Shown piece after piece: positions 18,878 to 27,912 of a stretch of DNA of 64,000 nucleotides. The position numbers and the translations under genes were made by a program. A model generated the notes under the pieces. It worked only from the letters and a program-made list of their open reading frames with translations. It had not been told where the DNA came from and did not search any database. Numbering within the stretch: the first letter of the stretch is position 1; each line of letters opens with the position of its first letter. The stretch lies in contig NZ_JH994110.1 of the NCBI RefSeq assembly GCF_000316195.1, positions 530,438 to 594,437 on the forward strand, given 5' to 3'. This stretch comes from Brachyspira hampsonii 30446 (GTDB lineage: Bacteria > Spirochaetota > Brachyspiria > Brachyspirales > Brachyspiraceae).

Positions 18878-19858
18878 ATGGCTTTTTTTGATTTAAGTTT
18901 AGAAGAACTTTATAAGTATAAGGGAAGCGGCGAAGAGCCTAAAGATTTCGATGAATTTTGGCTTGATACTTTAAATGAAAATAATCATAAAACAGAGACT
19001 GAATATACTTTAATAGATACGCATTTAAAATTGTTTGATGTATGGAATGTATCATTCAAAGGTTATGCATCTCATAAAATAAATGGTTGGTATATAGCAC
19101 CTAAATATGCAAGAGAGAATAATGAGAAATTAACTTGTATAATGTGCTATCCGGGATACGGCGGCGGAAGAGATTATCCTAATAAACATTTACTTTTTCC
19201 TTCAGCAGGATACAGCGTATTCGTAATGGAGGTAAGAGGACAAGGTGCAGAAGGCGGAAACGGAGCATCAACTCCTGATCCTGTGGGTTCAACCCCTCAT
19301 GCTGACGGATTTCTCACTATGGGAATATTAGACAAAAAAGATTATTTTTATAAAAGAGTTTTTATAGATGCTTTTAAATCCATTGAGGCTGCAAAAGAGC
19401 ATTCTCTTACAGGTAAAATTGCTTTAAATGGTACTAGTCAGGGCGGAGGTATATCACTTGCTCTTTTAGGACTTTCAGCACTTAAAAAAGAAAAAATTGA
19501 AGCTGCTATGATAGATGTTCCTTTCTTATGCGATTATAAAAGAGCATGTACAATTACAGATACTTTGCCTTATAATGAAATAGCAAGATTCTGCAAAACT
19601 AATAGAATGCATGAAAAAACTGCTTTTGAAACTTTATCATATTTTGACGGAAGTTTCTTTGCTAAAAGGTCTAAAGTGAAGGCTTTATTTTCAGTTGGTC
19701 TTATGGATATTTTATGTCCTCCTTCTACTGTGTTTGCTGCTTATAATAATTATGCAGGAGAAAAGTCTATTAATGTTTATACTTTTAATGGACATGAGGG
19801 CGGGGATAATGAGCAGAGTGAAAGAAAATTAGAATTTTTGAATTCATTAAATTTATAG
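18878..19858 (+). CDS. Acetyl xylan esterase/cephalosporin-C deacetylase family hydrolase
   Basis: 326 residues, alpha/beta-hydrolase of carbohydrate esterase family 7 (AXE1 type), removing acetyl groups from acetylated sugars. Catalytic triad: Ser in GTSQGGG (about 188), Asp in GLMDILCPP (about 269) and His in NGHEGG (about 299). The conserved RGQG loop near 120 is present. No signal peptide, so cytoplasmic, acting on imported oligosaccharides. Length matches the family. Confidence 0.88.
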   Translation: MAFFDLSLEELYKYKGSGEEPKDFDEFWLDTLNENNHKTETEYTLIDTHLKLFDVWNVSFKGYASHKINGWYIAPKYARENNEKLTCIMCYPGYGGGRDYPNKHLLFPSAGYSVFVMEVRGQGAEGGNGASTPDPVGSTPHADGFLTMGILDKKDYFYKRVFIDAFKSIEAAKEHSLTGKIALNGTSQGGGISLALLGLSALKKEKIEAAMIDVPFLCDYKRACTITDTLPYNEIARFCKTNRMHEKTAFETLSYFDGSFFAKRSKVKALFSVGLMDILCPPSTVFAAYNNYAGEKSINVYTFNGHEGGDNEQSERKLEFLNSLNL

Positions 19859-19981
19859 TTTTATAATTATTACATATTATACATATATTATCTGCTATTA
19901 TTTATGTAAATAAAATATGTTGATAATATTTGTATATATGTTATATTATTATATATAATAATAGGTATTGATGGATATGGT

Positions 19982-21445
19982 ATGAAGATTGTATCTGGCA
20001 GATTTTTTTCTAAATCTGAACTAAGAAATAGAATATTGAGAGATGTGGTTATTTCCATTTTGTTCTTGTTTATAATCATTTTGGTTTATATGCAGATTAG
20101 AAGCCCTATACCTATAAAATTTATTTTTAAATCACTTTTTCAAGATGTAAAAACTTCAATAGTAGAAGAATATTCTAAAATATTTTATCCTACATACTAT
20201 TTTTCTATGCAGATGACGCCTATATTTGATATAGTTAATCAGGCTCCTGAGGCATATAAAATCTTAATAACTAATTTCTTTCCAAAGCATACTTTTATAG
20301 AAAAAGCAGCAATGCAGGTAGGAAACAATTATATGTCTATTACCAAAGAAGGAAACGGATATAAAGTTGTCGGGCATATTGTAACGAACAGCAGCAGCAA
20401 TCAATATTCATCTGTTCCTTTTGAACAGCTTAGTATTGATTCTTTCTATATAAAAGACGGTAAGCCATATATACATTTAATATATATAGCTAATGAAAAT
20501 ATAGCTTTTGAATATATTTCTCAGTTTAATGTAAATTTTAATGATGTAGAGCTTAGAGATATTAATGACATGTATGCTTATCTCATAACAGGCAACAGCA
20601 AAATTACTTTTCCTATATCATATTCTGCTACAAATGAGATGAAAGATAATTTGGATTATAATACAATAGCTGATATTATGACTGATGAATTTAATGGAAC
20701 CAATGAAGATATGATAAAAGTTTCATATAGGGATAATAATTATTGGGGATATAAAGGTACTTTCTCAGTTGCTGATAATAATATAGAAATAGGCATAATC
20801 ATTCCGGAAAAGGCTTTAATCAGTAAAATACAAATACCTATAATATTATTCTTGGTTGTATTTATAATTATTACTGTAGTTATAATAGTGATGCTTGCAA
20901 TACATTATATCAGGATTATAGAAGAATTAAAAAGAAATCATATGAATATAACAAAAATAATAGAAGAGGGTGAAAATACTAATGTAGAGTTTAAATCCAC
21001 ATTAAGATATGACAGTAATACAGAAAAAATAAATAAAGCTTTAGAAGAAGTGATTATGAAATCTATTGCGGCATTCAGCAATACTGAAGGCGGAAGATTA
21101 TTTATAGGAATTGCTAATGATGGGCAAATAATAGGACTTGAACATGATTATTCTACATTGAGGCAGCCTAATAGAGATTTTTTTGAGCTTCATTTAAGAA
21201 CACTTATAGAAACATATTATGGCAATGCTTTTTCTGCTGAGGGAATAAGAATTGACTTTGTGGATCATAACGGAAAAGATATATGTATTGTTTATATAAG
21301 AAAAGGAAGAGAACCTGTATACACTAAAATAACAAATAAACAAGGTGCTAAAGAAGAAAAATTTTATATAAGAGTTGGAAATTCTTCTAGGGAAATTGCA
21401 AATGCAAGCGAAATAATAGCTTATGTAAAAAAACATTTTAGGTAA
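19982..21445 (+). CDS. Membrane receptor with extracytoplasmic sensor and AlbA_2 (Schlafen-type) output domain
   Basis: 487 residues. TM1 is about 21-38, an extracytoplasmic domain of roughly 240 residues resembles a double-Cache-type sensor, and TM2 is about 283-306. A short helix leads to an AlbA_2 domain at about 328-487 (NVEFKSTLRYD, AAFSNTEGGRLFIGIANDG, FYIRVGNSSREI). AlbA_2 is a putative DNA/RNA-binding or nuclease-related domain usually found in soluble transcriptional regulators. The receptor layout is that of a chemoreceptor or kinase with a different output. The last codons form the left arm of the first hairpin in the downstream tandem repeat. Confidence 0.78.
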   Translation: MKIVSGRFFSKSELRNRILRDVVISILFLFIIILVYMQIRSPIPIKFIFKSLFQDVKTSIVEEYSKIFYPTYYFSMQMTPIFDIVNQAPEAYKILITNFFPKHTFIEKAAMQVGNNYMSITKEGNGYKVVGHIVTNSSSNQYSSVPFEQLSIDSFYIKDGKPYIHLIYIANENIAFEYISQFNVNFNDVELRDINDMYAYLITGNSKITFPISYSATNEMKDNLDYNTIADIMTDEFNGTNEDMIKVSYRDNNYWGYKGTFSVADNNIEIGIIIPEKALISKIQIPIILFLVVFIIITVVIIVMLAIHYIRIIEELKRNHMNITKIIEEGENTNVEFKSTLRYDSNTEKINKALEEVIMKSIAAFSNTEGGRLFIGIANDGQIIGLEHDYSTLRQPNRDFFELHLRTLIETYYGNAFSAEGIRIDFVDHNGKDICIVYIRKGREPVYTKITNKQGAKEEKFYIRVGNSSREIANASEIIAYVKKHFR

Positions 21446-21545
21446 TTAAAATGTTTTGATTTTAATTTAGAAAAAACATTTTAGGTAATTAAAATGTTTT
21501 GATTTTAATTTAGAAAAAACATTTTATATAATTAAAATGTTTTAT
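21428..21545 (+). repeat. 43-bp tandem repeat of terminator-like hairpins
   Basis: Units start at 21428, 21471 and 21514 (the last is partial). Each contains the perfect inverted repeat AAAACATTTTA/TAAAATGTTTT around a 6-nt loop. The first unit includes the last four codons and stop of the receptor gene, so the array arose by duplicating the gene end. Serial hairpins may give strong termination before trxB. Confidence 0.85.
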
Positions 21546-21616
21546 ATATCTAACTTGACTATTAAAATATATATTATATAATAATTATTACTAATAATAA
21601 AAAGGAGTGTTTATAT

Positions 21617-22549
21617 ATGTCTGTATATGATAGTATCATAATAGGCGGAGGTCCAGCTGGTCTTTCTGCTATGCTATATTTGGGAAGAGCTTTAACAAAT
21701 TCTATTTTGATAGAAAAGAAAGGTATTGGTGGTCAGATGATGAGTACTGATTCTGTTGAGAATTATTTAGGTTTTCCTGAAGAAATGAGTGCATTTGAGC
21801 TTGTAGCAAGAATGCAGCAGCATGCTGAAAAATTCTCTAAAAATGGAATAGTTTATGATGAAGTTATAAAAGTAGAAAATATTAAAGATGAAGTGAAGAA
21901 AGTTATTACTGCTGATGGTAAAACTTACGAAACAAAGACTATAATACTTGCTATGGGCGGATTCGCTAAAAAATTAGGAACAAAAGGCGAAGATACATTT
22001 GGAGGAAGAGGGGTTTCATATTGTGCCACTTGCGACGGTGCTTTTTACAAAAATAAAACTGTTGCTGTAGTTGGAGGAGGAAACAGTGCTTTTGATGAGG
22101 CTTATTTCCTTACAAGATTTGTTAATAAAATATATTTAGTTCATAGAAGAAAAGAATTCAGAGCTGAACCTATAAATGTTAAGCATTTAACAGACACTGG
22201 AAAAGTAGAATATGTACTTGATTCTGTGATAGATGAGATTTGTGGAGACGGTAAAGTTAATAATATAAAAATAAAAAATGTAGTAGACGGTTCTATACAT
22301 GATCAGGCTGTAGACGGTGTATTTGTTTTCGTAGGTCAGGAGCCTGCAACTCATTTCTTAAAAGACACAGGGTTAGAATTAAATGATACAGGACATATAG
22401 TTACTGACATGTCTACAATGGAAACTAATATTCCTGGAGTATTTGCCTGCGGAGATTCTATATTAAAACCTGTTCGTCAGGTTGCTAATGCTGTTGGAGA
22501 AGGTGCTGTTGCTGCTATGAGCGTAACTCATTATTTAAGCAAGGCTTGA
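21617..22549 (+). CDS. trxB: Thioredoxin reductase
   Basis: 310 residues, NADPH-dependent flavoenzyme reducing thioredoxin. FAD site GGGPAG at 10-15, redox-active CATC at 136-139, NADPH site VGGGNSAFDEA from 152, and the C-terminal FAD motif GVFACGD. AAAGGAG precedes the ATG at good spacing. Length is standard. The gene ends at a bidirectional terminator shared with comM. Confidence 0.96.
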   Translation: MSVYDSIIIGGGPAGLSAMLYLGRALTNSILIEKKGIGGQMMSTDSVENYLGFPEEMSAFELVARMQQHAEKFSKNGIVYDEVIKVENIKDEVKKVITADGKTYETKTIILAMGGFAKKLGTKGEDTFGGRGVSYCATCDGAFYKNKTVAVVGGGNSAFDEAYFLTRFVNKIYLVHRRKEFRAEPINVKHLTDTGKVEYVLDSVIDEICGDGKVNNIKIKNVVDGSIHDQAVDGVFVFVGQEPATHFLKDTGLELNDTGHIVTDMSTMETNIPGVFACGDSILKPVRQVANAVGEGAVAAMSVTHYLSKA

Positions 22550-22572
22550 TTTTTTATTTGACAATTTTTAAT

Positions 22573-22610
22573 AAAAAAGAGTTTAGCTTTAATAAGTTAA
22601 GCTCTTTTTT
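22573..22610. terminator. Bidirectional terminator between trxB and comM
   Basis: A 17-bp stem (22573-22589 with 22594-22610, two G-U pairs) with a 4-nt loop. The arms end in six A and six T residues, so it serves both convergent genes. Confidence 0.92.
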
Positions 22611-22639
22611 ATATAAATATGATTTAATATTTTAAAATT

Positions 22640-24166
22640 TTAGTTATTAAAATTAAATCTGTACTGCAAAGCCTCTGTTATATGTTCTACTCCTATAATA
22701 TCTTTGTCATCTAAGTCGGCTATAGTTCTTGATACTTTCAATATTTTATTATAGCTTCTAGCACTCATTGAAAATCTTTCCATAGCCATATTAAGTAAAT
22801 TTTTAGCTTTATCATCTAATATGCAGAACTTTTCAGTATCTTTTATCCCCATAGATGAATTAGAGAATATTTTAAGTCCATTATCTTTGAATCTTTTCTC
22901 CTGTTTTTTTCTAGCCTCAATAACTGTTTTACGCATAGAAGCAGAACTCTCGCCGTCTGCTTTTGAAGTCATTTTAGCATACTCAACGGCACGAACTTCT
23001 ATTGATATATCTATTCTATCGAGTATAGGACCTGAAAGTTTAGCTATATATTTTTTTCTAGCTATATCAGAGCATCTGCAGGTATGTTTTTCATCTCCAT
23101 AATAACCGCAAGGACAAGGGTTCATAGCTGCAATTAAAGTAAAATTAGCAGGAAAAGAAATACTTCCATTTGCTCTGCTTATTGTTATAGTTTTTTCTTC
23201 CATAGGTTCTCTTAATGTCTGAAGTGCTGAGCTTTGAAACTCTACAAATTCATCAAGAAATAAAACTCCATTATGTGCCAATGTTATTTCTCCAGCCTTT
23301 ATATTTCTGCCTCCGCCTACTAAACTTACATAAGAAGAAGTATGATGGGGTATTCTAAACGGACGTTTTTTTACTATGGGCATGTTTTTAGATAATAGTC
23401 CGTAAGAAGAATAAATTTTAGTAACTTCAAGGGCTTCTTCAAAGGTGAGAGGAGGAAGTATTGTAGGTATTCTTTTTGCTATCAAAGTTTTACCGCATCC
23501 GGGAGATCCTATCATTATAAAATTATGTCCGCCGGCTGCTGCTATCATTGCTGCTCTTTTAGCATATTCCTGACCTTTAACATCTGAAAAATCTATATTT
23601 TCATTTTCTTCGCTATTAAAATTAAATTTACCTTCTGATATGATAGGGGCTTTTTTTCCCTCTATTGCATCTATTGCCTCTTTTAAAGTTTTTACAGGGT
23701 ATAGATTAAGTCCTTCAATGATATTAGCTTCTTCTATATTATTAAATGGTATAACAGCATTTTTTATACCTAATTCCTTAGCATTTAAAAGCATTGAGAA
23801 TATTCCTTTAACTTCCCTTACACTTCCGTCAAGAGCCAATTCCCCAAGTATTATAGTTTTATCCATAAAGTCAGAAAAAAATATCTGAGCACTTGAGGAT
23901 AGTATTCCCAAAGCAAATGCCAAATCATACATACTTCCTGTTTTCTTTAAATCAGCAGGGGCTAAATTTATAGTTATCCTTTTAGGAGGGAAAAATCTGT
24001 CGCTGTTGTTTATAGCAGCAATTACTCTCTCTTTTGCTTCATTTACTGCCTGATCCGGTAATCCTACAACATCGAATTTAGGCAAACCCTCAGATATATT
24101 AACTTCTATTACAATAGGTATTCCTTCTATGCCGTAAAGAGCTTCTGAATATATTTTTGTATGCAT
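22640..24166 (-). CDS. comM: YifB/ComM-type Mg-chelatase-like AAA+ ATPase
   Basis: 508 residues from the ATG at 24166, with GGAG six nt upstream; an in-frame extension to 24211 is less likely. The N-terminal ChlI-like domain (about 20-140) is followed by the AAA+ module with Walker A GSPGCGKT. Walker B is in GVLFLDEF, a Cys cluster (CPCGYYGDEKHTCRC) comes next, and a C-terminal Mg-chelatase domain ends the protein. In Vibrio and Haemophilus ComM is a branch-migration helicase in natural transformation; in other bacteria the role is less clear. Confidence 0.92.
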   Translation of the reverse strand: MHTKIYSEALYGIEGIPIVIEVNISEGLPKFDVVGLPDQAVNEAKERVIAAINNSDRFFPPKRITINLAPADLKKTGSMYDLAFALGILSSSAQIFFSDFMDKTIILGELALDGSVREVKGIFSMLLNAKELGIKNAVIPFNNIEEANIIEGLNLYPVKTLKEAIDAIEGKKAPIISEGKFNFNSEENENIDFSDVKGQEYAKRAAMIAAAGGHNFIMIGSPGCGKTLIAKRIPTILPPLTFEEALEVTKIYSSYGLLSKNMPIVKKRPFRIPHHTSSYVSLVGGGRNIKAGEITLAHNGVLFLDEFVEFQSSALQTLREPMEEKTITISRANGSISFPANFTLIAAMNPCPCGYYGDEKHTCRCSDIARKKYIAKLSGPILDRIDISIEVRAVEYAKMTSKADGESSASMRKTVIEARKKQEKRFKDNGLKIFSNSSMGIKDTEKFCILDDKAKNLLNMAMERFSMSARSYNKILKVSRTIADLDDKDIIGVEHITEALQYRFNFNN

Positions 24167-24317
24167 ATAAAACTCCATTGTATTAATTCTTATATGCATA
24201 TAGTTAAACAAATTTTTTTTAATATTTAAGCCTATAAAACAAAATATTTTACTATAATTTTATTATTCTCTTATAATAAATAGATTAAAATTTATTTAAT
24301 ATAAATAATTGAGAAAA

Positions 24318-24345
24318 TTGACAATACTCTTTTTTTGAATATAAT
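24318..24345 (+). promoter_or_regulatory. Consensus sigma-70 promoter for prmC
   Basis: TTGACA at 24318-24323, a 16-bp spacer and TATAAT at 24340-24345. Both hexamers match consensus perfectly. Predicted transcription start is near 24352, about 128 nt before the prmC ATG. Confidence 0.85.
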
Positions 24346-24368
24346 ATCTACTAGTATTGTGAGCAGAC

Positions 24369-24463
24369 TTGTACAATAGTGTACAATATAAAAAATAGTA
24401 ATATAAAACCATACATCATGAGCTTATGGTTTGAATGCTTATGCCAAATTAGATACACATAAG
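24369..24463 (+). promoter_or_regulatory. Operator-like palindrome and two hairpins in the prmC leader
   Basis: TTGTACA-ATAG-TGTACAA at 24369-24386 is a perfect 7-bp inverted repeat just downstream of the predicted start, a typical repressor-operator position. Two further hairpins follow: AAACCATA/TATGGTTT (24406-24413 with 24425-24432) and CTTATG/CATAAG (24438-24443 with 24458-24463). They suggest regulated expression, transcriptional or by leader structure. No peptide or known riboswitch recognised. Confidence 0.6.
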
Positions 24464-24479
24464 AGAGATTATTTTTTTT

Positions 24480-25361
24480 ATGATTAATTTGAATATAAAT
24501 CAAGCAATAATAAATTATGCTAAACAATTAGAAAAAATCAATTATGATTATAAAGTGTCTTATATTGAGGCACAGACTATCATAATGCATTCTTTAAATA
24601 TGAGTAAAATAAAGTTAATATCCGAAGGACTTAGAGAATTAACTGAAGAGGAAATAAATATAATAGATAGTTTTATAAAAAGAAGATTAAATTATGAGCC
24701 TTTATCATACATTACAAATAAAAAAGAGTTTTATGGTTTTTGTTTTTATGTTGATAATAATGTGCTTATACCAAGACCGGAAACTGAAGAGCTTATCGAC
24801 TTGATATTAGATTATACAAATGATAAAGATAATATTTCAATATGCGATATTGGTTCAGGAAGCGGAAATATACCTATAACATTAAAAAAATTATTTTTAG
24901 AGCAAAGTAAAAATATTGATATTACATCTATTGAAATAAGTAATGGTGCTTTTGAAGTTATAAAGAAAAATGCTTTAAATATATTAGGAGATGAAAAATT
25001 AATAGATATAATAAATGCAGATGCTTTAGAGTTTATACCTAAGAGAAAATTTGATATAATAGTTTCGAATGCTCCTTATGTAGCTTTAAAAGATAAAGAT
25101 TCACTTCAAAAAGATTTGGAGTTTGAGCCTCAAAATGCTTTATACTCCGGATATGACGGACTTGATTTTTACAAAAGTTTTTTAAGTATTATAGAAAGAT
25201 ATTTAAAAGATGATGGGGCTTTCTTTTTTGAAATAGGCTGTAATCAGGGTAAGGCATTGGCTGATATATGTCATTTCTTTAATATAAAAAATGTATTGGT
25301 AAAAAAAGATTTAAACGGAAAAGATAGATTTCTGGTTTGTTATAATATAAAGAACTCTTAA
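24480..25361 (+). CDS. prmC: Peptide chain release factor N5-glutamine methyltransferase PrmC
   Basis: 293 residues. Methylates the GGQ glutamine of RF1/RF2. The N-terminal helical domain covers about 1-95, with IPRPETEEL at 97-105. SAM motif I is DIGSGSGNIP (123-132). The substrate-binding motif, normally NPPY, reads NAPY (197-200), a notable change. Length is normal. It is followed by a small gene 25 bp downstream, probably in the same transcript. A consensus promoter and structured leader precede it. Confidence 0.88.
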   Translation: MINLNINQAIINYAKQLEKINYDYKVSYIEAQTIIMHSLNMSKIKLISEGLRELTEEEINIIDSFIKRRLNYEPLSYITNKKEFYGFCFYVDNNVLIPRPETEELIDLILDYTNDKDNISICDIGSGSGNIPITLKKLFLEQSKNIDITSIEISNGAFEVIKKNALNILGDEKLIDIINADALEFIPKRKFDIIVSNAPYVALKDKDSLQKDLEFEPQNALYSGYDGLDFYKSFLSIIERYLKDDGAFFFEIGCNQGKALADICHFFNIKNVLVKKDLNGKDRFLVCYNIKNS

Positions 25362-25386
25362 TTTTAAGTTTTAAGGAGGATAATAT

Positions 25387-25797
25387 ATGCAGTATGTTAA
25401 ATTTGGAAGCAGGAGAGGTGAGCATGGAGATATTAAGCTTTTGGATATATTCTATAGACATAATATTGTATTTGCCGAAGTGAAAGCTGGGGCAGAAAAA
25501 GTAAGAGAGAAAAAGTTTTTAAAAGGTACTAAGATAATGATAGCCGATGGTTTAACTGCTGTTGCCGTTGCTGAGGCTTTAACTGATTCTGATTCTCTTG
25601 ATAATTTTAATATTAAATTTAATAAAAATGAAATTGAGAGAGTTAATATTTCTGATTGGGTAATAGCTGCTAAAGTTAAAATATATAAATTAAAAGAAGA
25701 AGATTATTTTCCAACTACAATAGGTAAGTTCTATCATATAAAAAATAAAGAAAAAATGAAATTAATAGATGAATTATTAGAAAAATATTCAAATTAA
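25387..25797 (+). CDS. Conserved hypothetical protein downstream of prmC
   Basis: 136 residues, soluble, mixed alpha/beta, no recognised family. It begins MQYVKFGSRRGEHGD and has a strong GGAGG site eight nt before the ATG, so it is a real gene. Its 25-bp distance from prmC argues for co-expression. No catalytic motif stands out. Confidence 0.75.
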   Translation: MQYVKFGSRRGEHGDIKLLDIFYRHNIVFAEVKAGAEKVREKKFLKGTKIMIADGLTAVAVAEALTDSDSLDNFNIKFNKNEIERVNISDWVIAAKVKIYKLKEEDYFPTTIGKFYHIKNKEKMKLIDELLEKYSN

Positions 25798-25999
25798 TAT
25801 TAAATATATATTTCATTTTATCTAAAAAAATAATTCTGAATTTGTTTAATTATTTTTCATTTTCTACAAAACTATATAAAAATTAAATTTTTTTAATAAA
25901 AATTCAAAAAAATTACATGTATCCTTATTGTATATAGTATTCAATTAATATAAAATTATGACTCATTTTAAAAATTTTATTTAAAGGAGTTTACAAAAA

Positions 26000-27715
26000 G
26001 TGAACAAAAAAACATTATTACCAATCATTTTACTGATTTTATCTTTTATTGTAATCGGTTGTAATGGCGGCAGTAAATATGCTGATACTGTAATAACCGG
26101 TACAATATACACATCTGAAACTAATCAGAAAATAGTAAATGCTGTCGCTATTAAAGATGGTATATACCAATATGTTGGAGATGAAGAAGGAGTAAAAGAG
26201 TTTATAGGTGATAATACCGAAGTTATTAATTTAGAAAGCGGTATGGCAATGCCTAGTTTTTTTGAAGCTCATGCTCACACAGCTAAAGGCGGACTTTTAA
26301 GATTATATCAGGTACAGTTATATTCTGGCAAATCTGTAGATGATTATGCTAATAATATTATGGATTTCTATGAAAAAAATAAGAATGTAACAGTTTTGAG
26401 AGGAAGGGGATGGAATAATGGATATGTTCCTATGAATGGTCCTACAAAAGATGTTCTTGATAGTATAACAACAGAGATACCTATAGTGATGACTTCAGAA
26501 GATGGTCATGCTGTATGGGTTAATTCAAAGGCTATGGAAATTGCCGGAGTAGATGCTAATACTCCAGATGTTGAAGGCGGAGTGATAGAGAGAGATCCTG
26601 TTACTAAAGAACCTACAGGAACATTCAGAGAAAAAGCAGCAGATTTAATTACTCAAAAAATTCCAGATTTTGGAGTAGATGAATATAAAAATGCAATACT
26701 ATCATATCAAGATGAAGTATTGGCTTATGGAATTACATCTGTTTTTGAACCGGGTATTAATACAGTTGGACCTTCTGATAACTTTTTCATAGCTTTAAAT
26801 GAACTTGATAAAAATAATGAATTAAAATTAAATTTCTTTGTTGCTTACAGTTTATATAATACAGATAACTATAAAGAAAAATTTGATAAAATATCTCAGC
26901 TTAGAAAAGATGTAAATGGAAATAAATTCAAAATGACAACTTTGAAAATATTTGCAGACGGAGTAATAGAGGGTAAAACTGCTTATTTACTTGATGATTA
27001 TGCTTCAGACAGCGGATTTAAAGGTTATAAACTTTGGGAGCAAGATTCTTTAAATGATGTATATCTTAATGCTCAAGAATTAGGTCTTCAAATACATGTT
27101 CATTCTATAGGAGATGCAGCTGCAAAACAAGTTATAGATGCATTTGAGTATTTAAAAGATACCACAGGACAAACTAATAAAAGACATGCTATAACACATT
27201 TACAGTTAGTCAGTAAAGATGATATAAAAAGAATGGGAGAATTAAATATAGTTGCTGTTACAAATCCTTATTGGTTTTTTAAAGAAGATGGATATTATTA
27301 TGAATTGGAAGTTCCTTATTTAGGAGAAGAAAGAGCTAGTAAAGAATATCCTATGAAAGATTTATTTGATGCTGGATGTGTAGTATCACTTGCAAGCGAT
27401 TATCCGGTAACAATATCTCCAAAACCTTTAGATGCTATACAGATTGGTGCTACAAGAATGAATTTAGAAGGTGAGCCTGAATCATTACTTGGGGAAGATC
27501 AAATAGTAAGTGTTGAACAGATGATGGACTCTGCCACAATAAATGGTGCTTATCAGAATTTTACTGAAGATACTTTGGGTTCTATAAAAGTAGGAAAGAA
27601 AGCAGATTTTATAATATTGGATCAAAACATACTTGAGATAGTGCCTACAGATATTACAAAAACTAAAGTATTGAAAACTTATGCAGATGGAAAATTAGTT
27701 TATCAAGCAGAATAA
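26000..27715 (+). CDS. Lipoprotein amidohydrolase, YtcJ-like (Amidohydro_3)
   Basis: 571 residues from a GTG start with AAAGGAG upstream. The signal peptide ends in the lipobox FIVIGC (Cys about 21), so it is predicted to be lipid-anchored. The rest is a composite TIM-barrel amidohydrolase: metal motif HAHT (about 91), a middle HVHSIGDAA and a late ASDYPVT Asp. YtcJ-like enzymes hydrolyse C-N bonds of unknown substrates; most lack a lipobox. The bidirectional terminator at 27733 follows. Confidence 0.87.
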   Translation: MNKKTLLPIILLILSFIVIGCNGGSKYADTVITGTIYTSETNQKIVNAVAIKDGIYQYVGDEEGVKEFIGDNTEVINLESGMAMPSFFEAHAHTAKGGLLRLYQVQLYSGKSVDDYANNIMDFYEKNKNVTVLRGRGWNNGYVPMNGPTKDVLDSITTEIPIVMTSEDGHAVWVNSKAMEIAGVDANTPDVEGGVIERDPVTKEPTGTFREKAADLITQKIPDFGVDEYKNAILSYQDEVLAYGITSVFEPGINTVGPSDNFFIALNELDKNNELKLNFFVAYSLYNTDNYKEKFDKISQLRKDVNGNKFKMTTLKIFADGVIEGKTAYLLDDYASDSGFKGYKLWEQDSLNDVYLNAQELGLQIHVHSIGDAAAKQVIDAFEYLKDTTGQTNKRHAITHLQLVSKDDIKRMGELNIVAVTNPYWFFKEDGYYYELEVPYLGEERASKEYPMKDLFDAGCVVSLASDYPVTISPKPLDAIQIGATRMNLEGEPESLLGEDQIVSVEQMMDSATINGAYQNFTEDTLGSIKVGKKADFIILDQNILEIVPTDITKTKVLKTYADGKLVYQAE

Positions 27716-27732
27716 TATATTTTTAATTCAAT

Positions 27733-27783
27733 AAAAAAAGCCCCGTTTTATTTATTAAAATAATTCGGGGTTATTCTTTTTTT
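27733..27783. terminator. Bidirectional terminator
   Basis: CCCCG (27741-27745) pairs with CGGGG (27766-27770), with an extended A/T stem inside, flanked by seven A on the left and T-rich sequence on the right. It separates the amidohydrolase from the convergent small frame. Confidence 0.85.
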
Positions 27784-27854
27784 CCTCTTAATTTATCAAA
27801 TAAACTTACTATACCTGCTATAATCAGACCGATTATACAAAATATTCCTCACAT
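27771..27854 (-). pseudogene. Small membrane-peptide gene stopped at codon 2 (ATG TGA)
   Basis: On the minus strand AAGGAG lies five nt before an ATG at 27854. The next codon is TGA, and the same frame then runs open for 25 codons encoding GIFCIIGLIIAGIVSLFDKL plus a charged tail, and stops at 27771 at the edge of a terminator. The good ribosome-binding site, hydrophobic helix plus basic tail and terminator look like a real small membrane protein in which TGG (Trp) became TGA. No alternative start exists in frame. Confidence 0.6.
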
Positions 27855-27912
27855 AGATGCTCCTTATATTCTTTATTTAATTATACCCTAATAAGGTATT
27901 AAAGTCAATATC

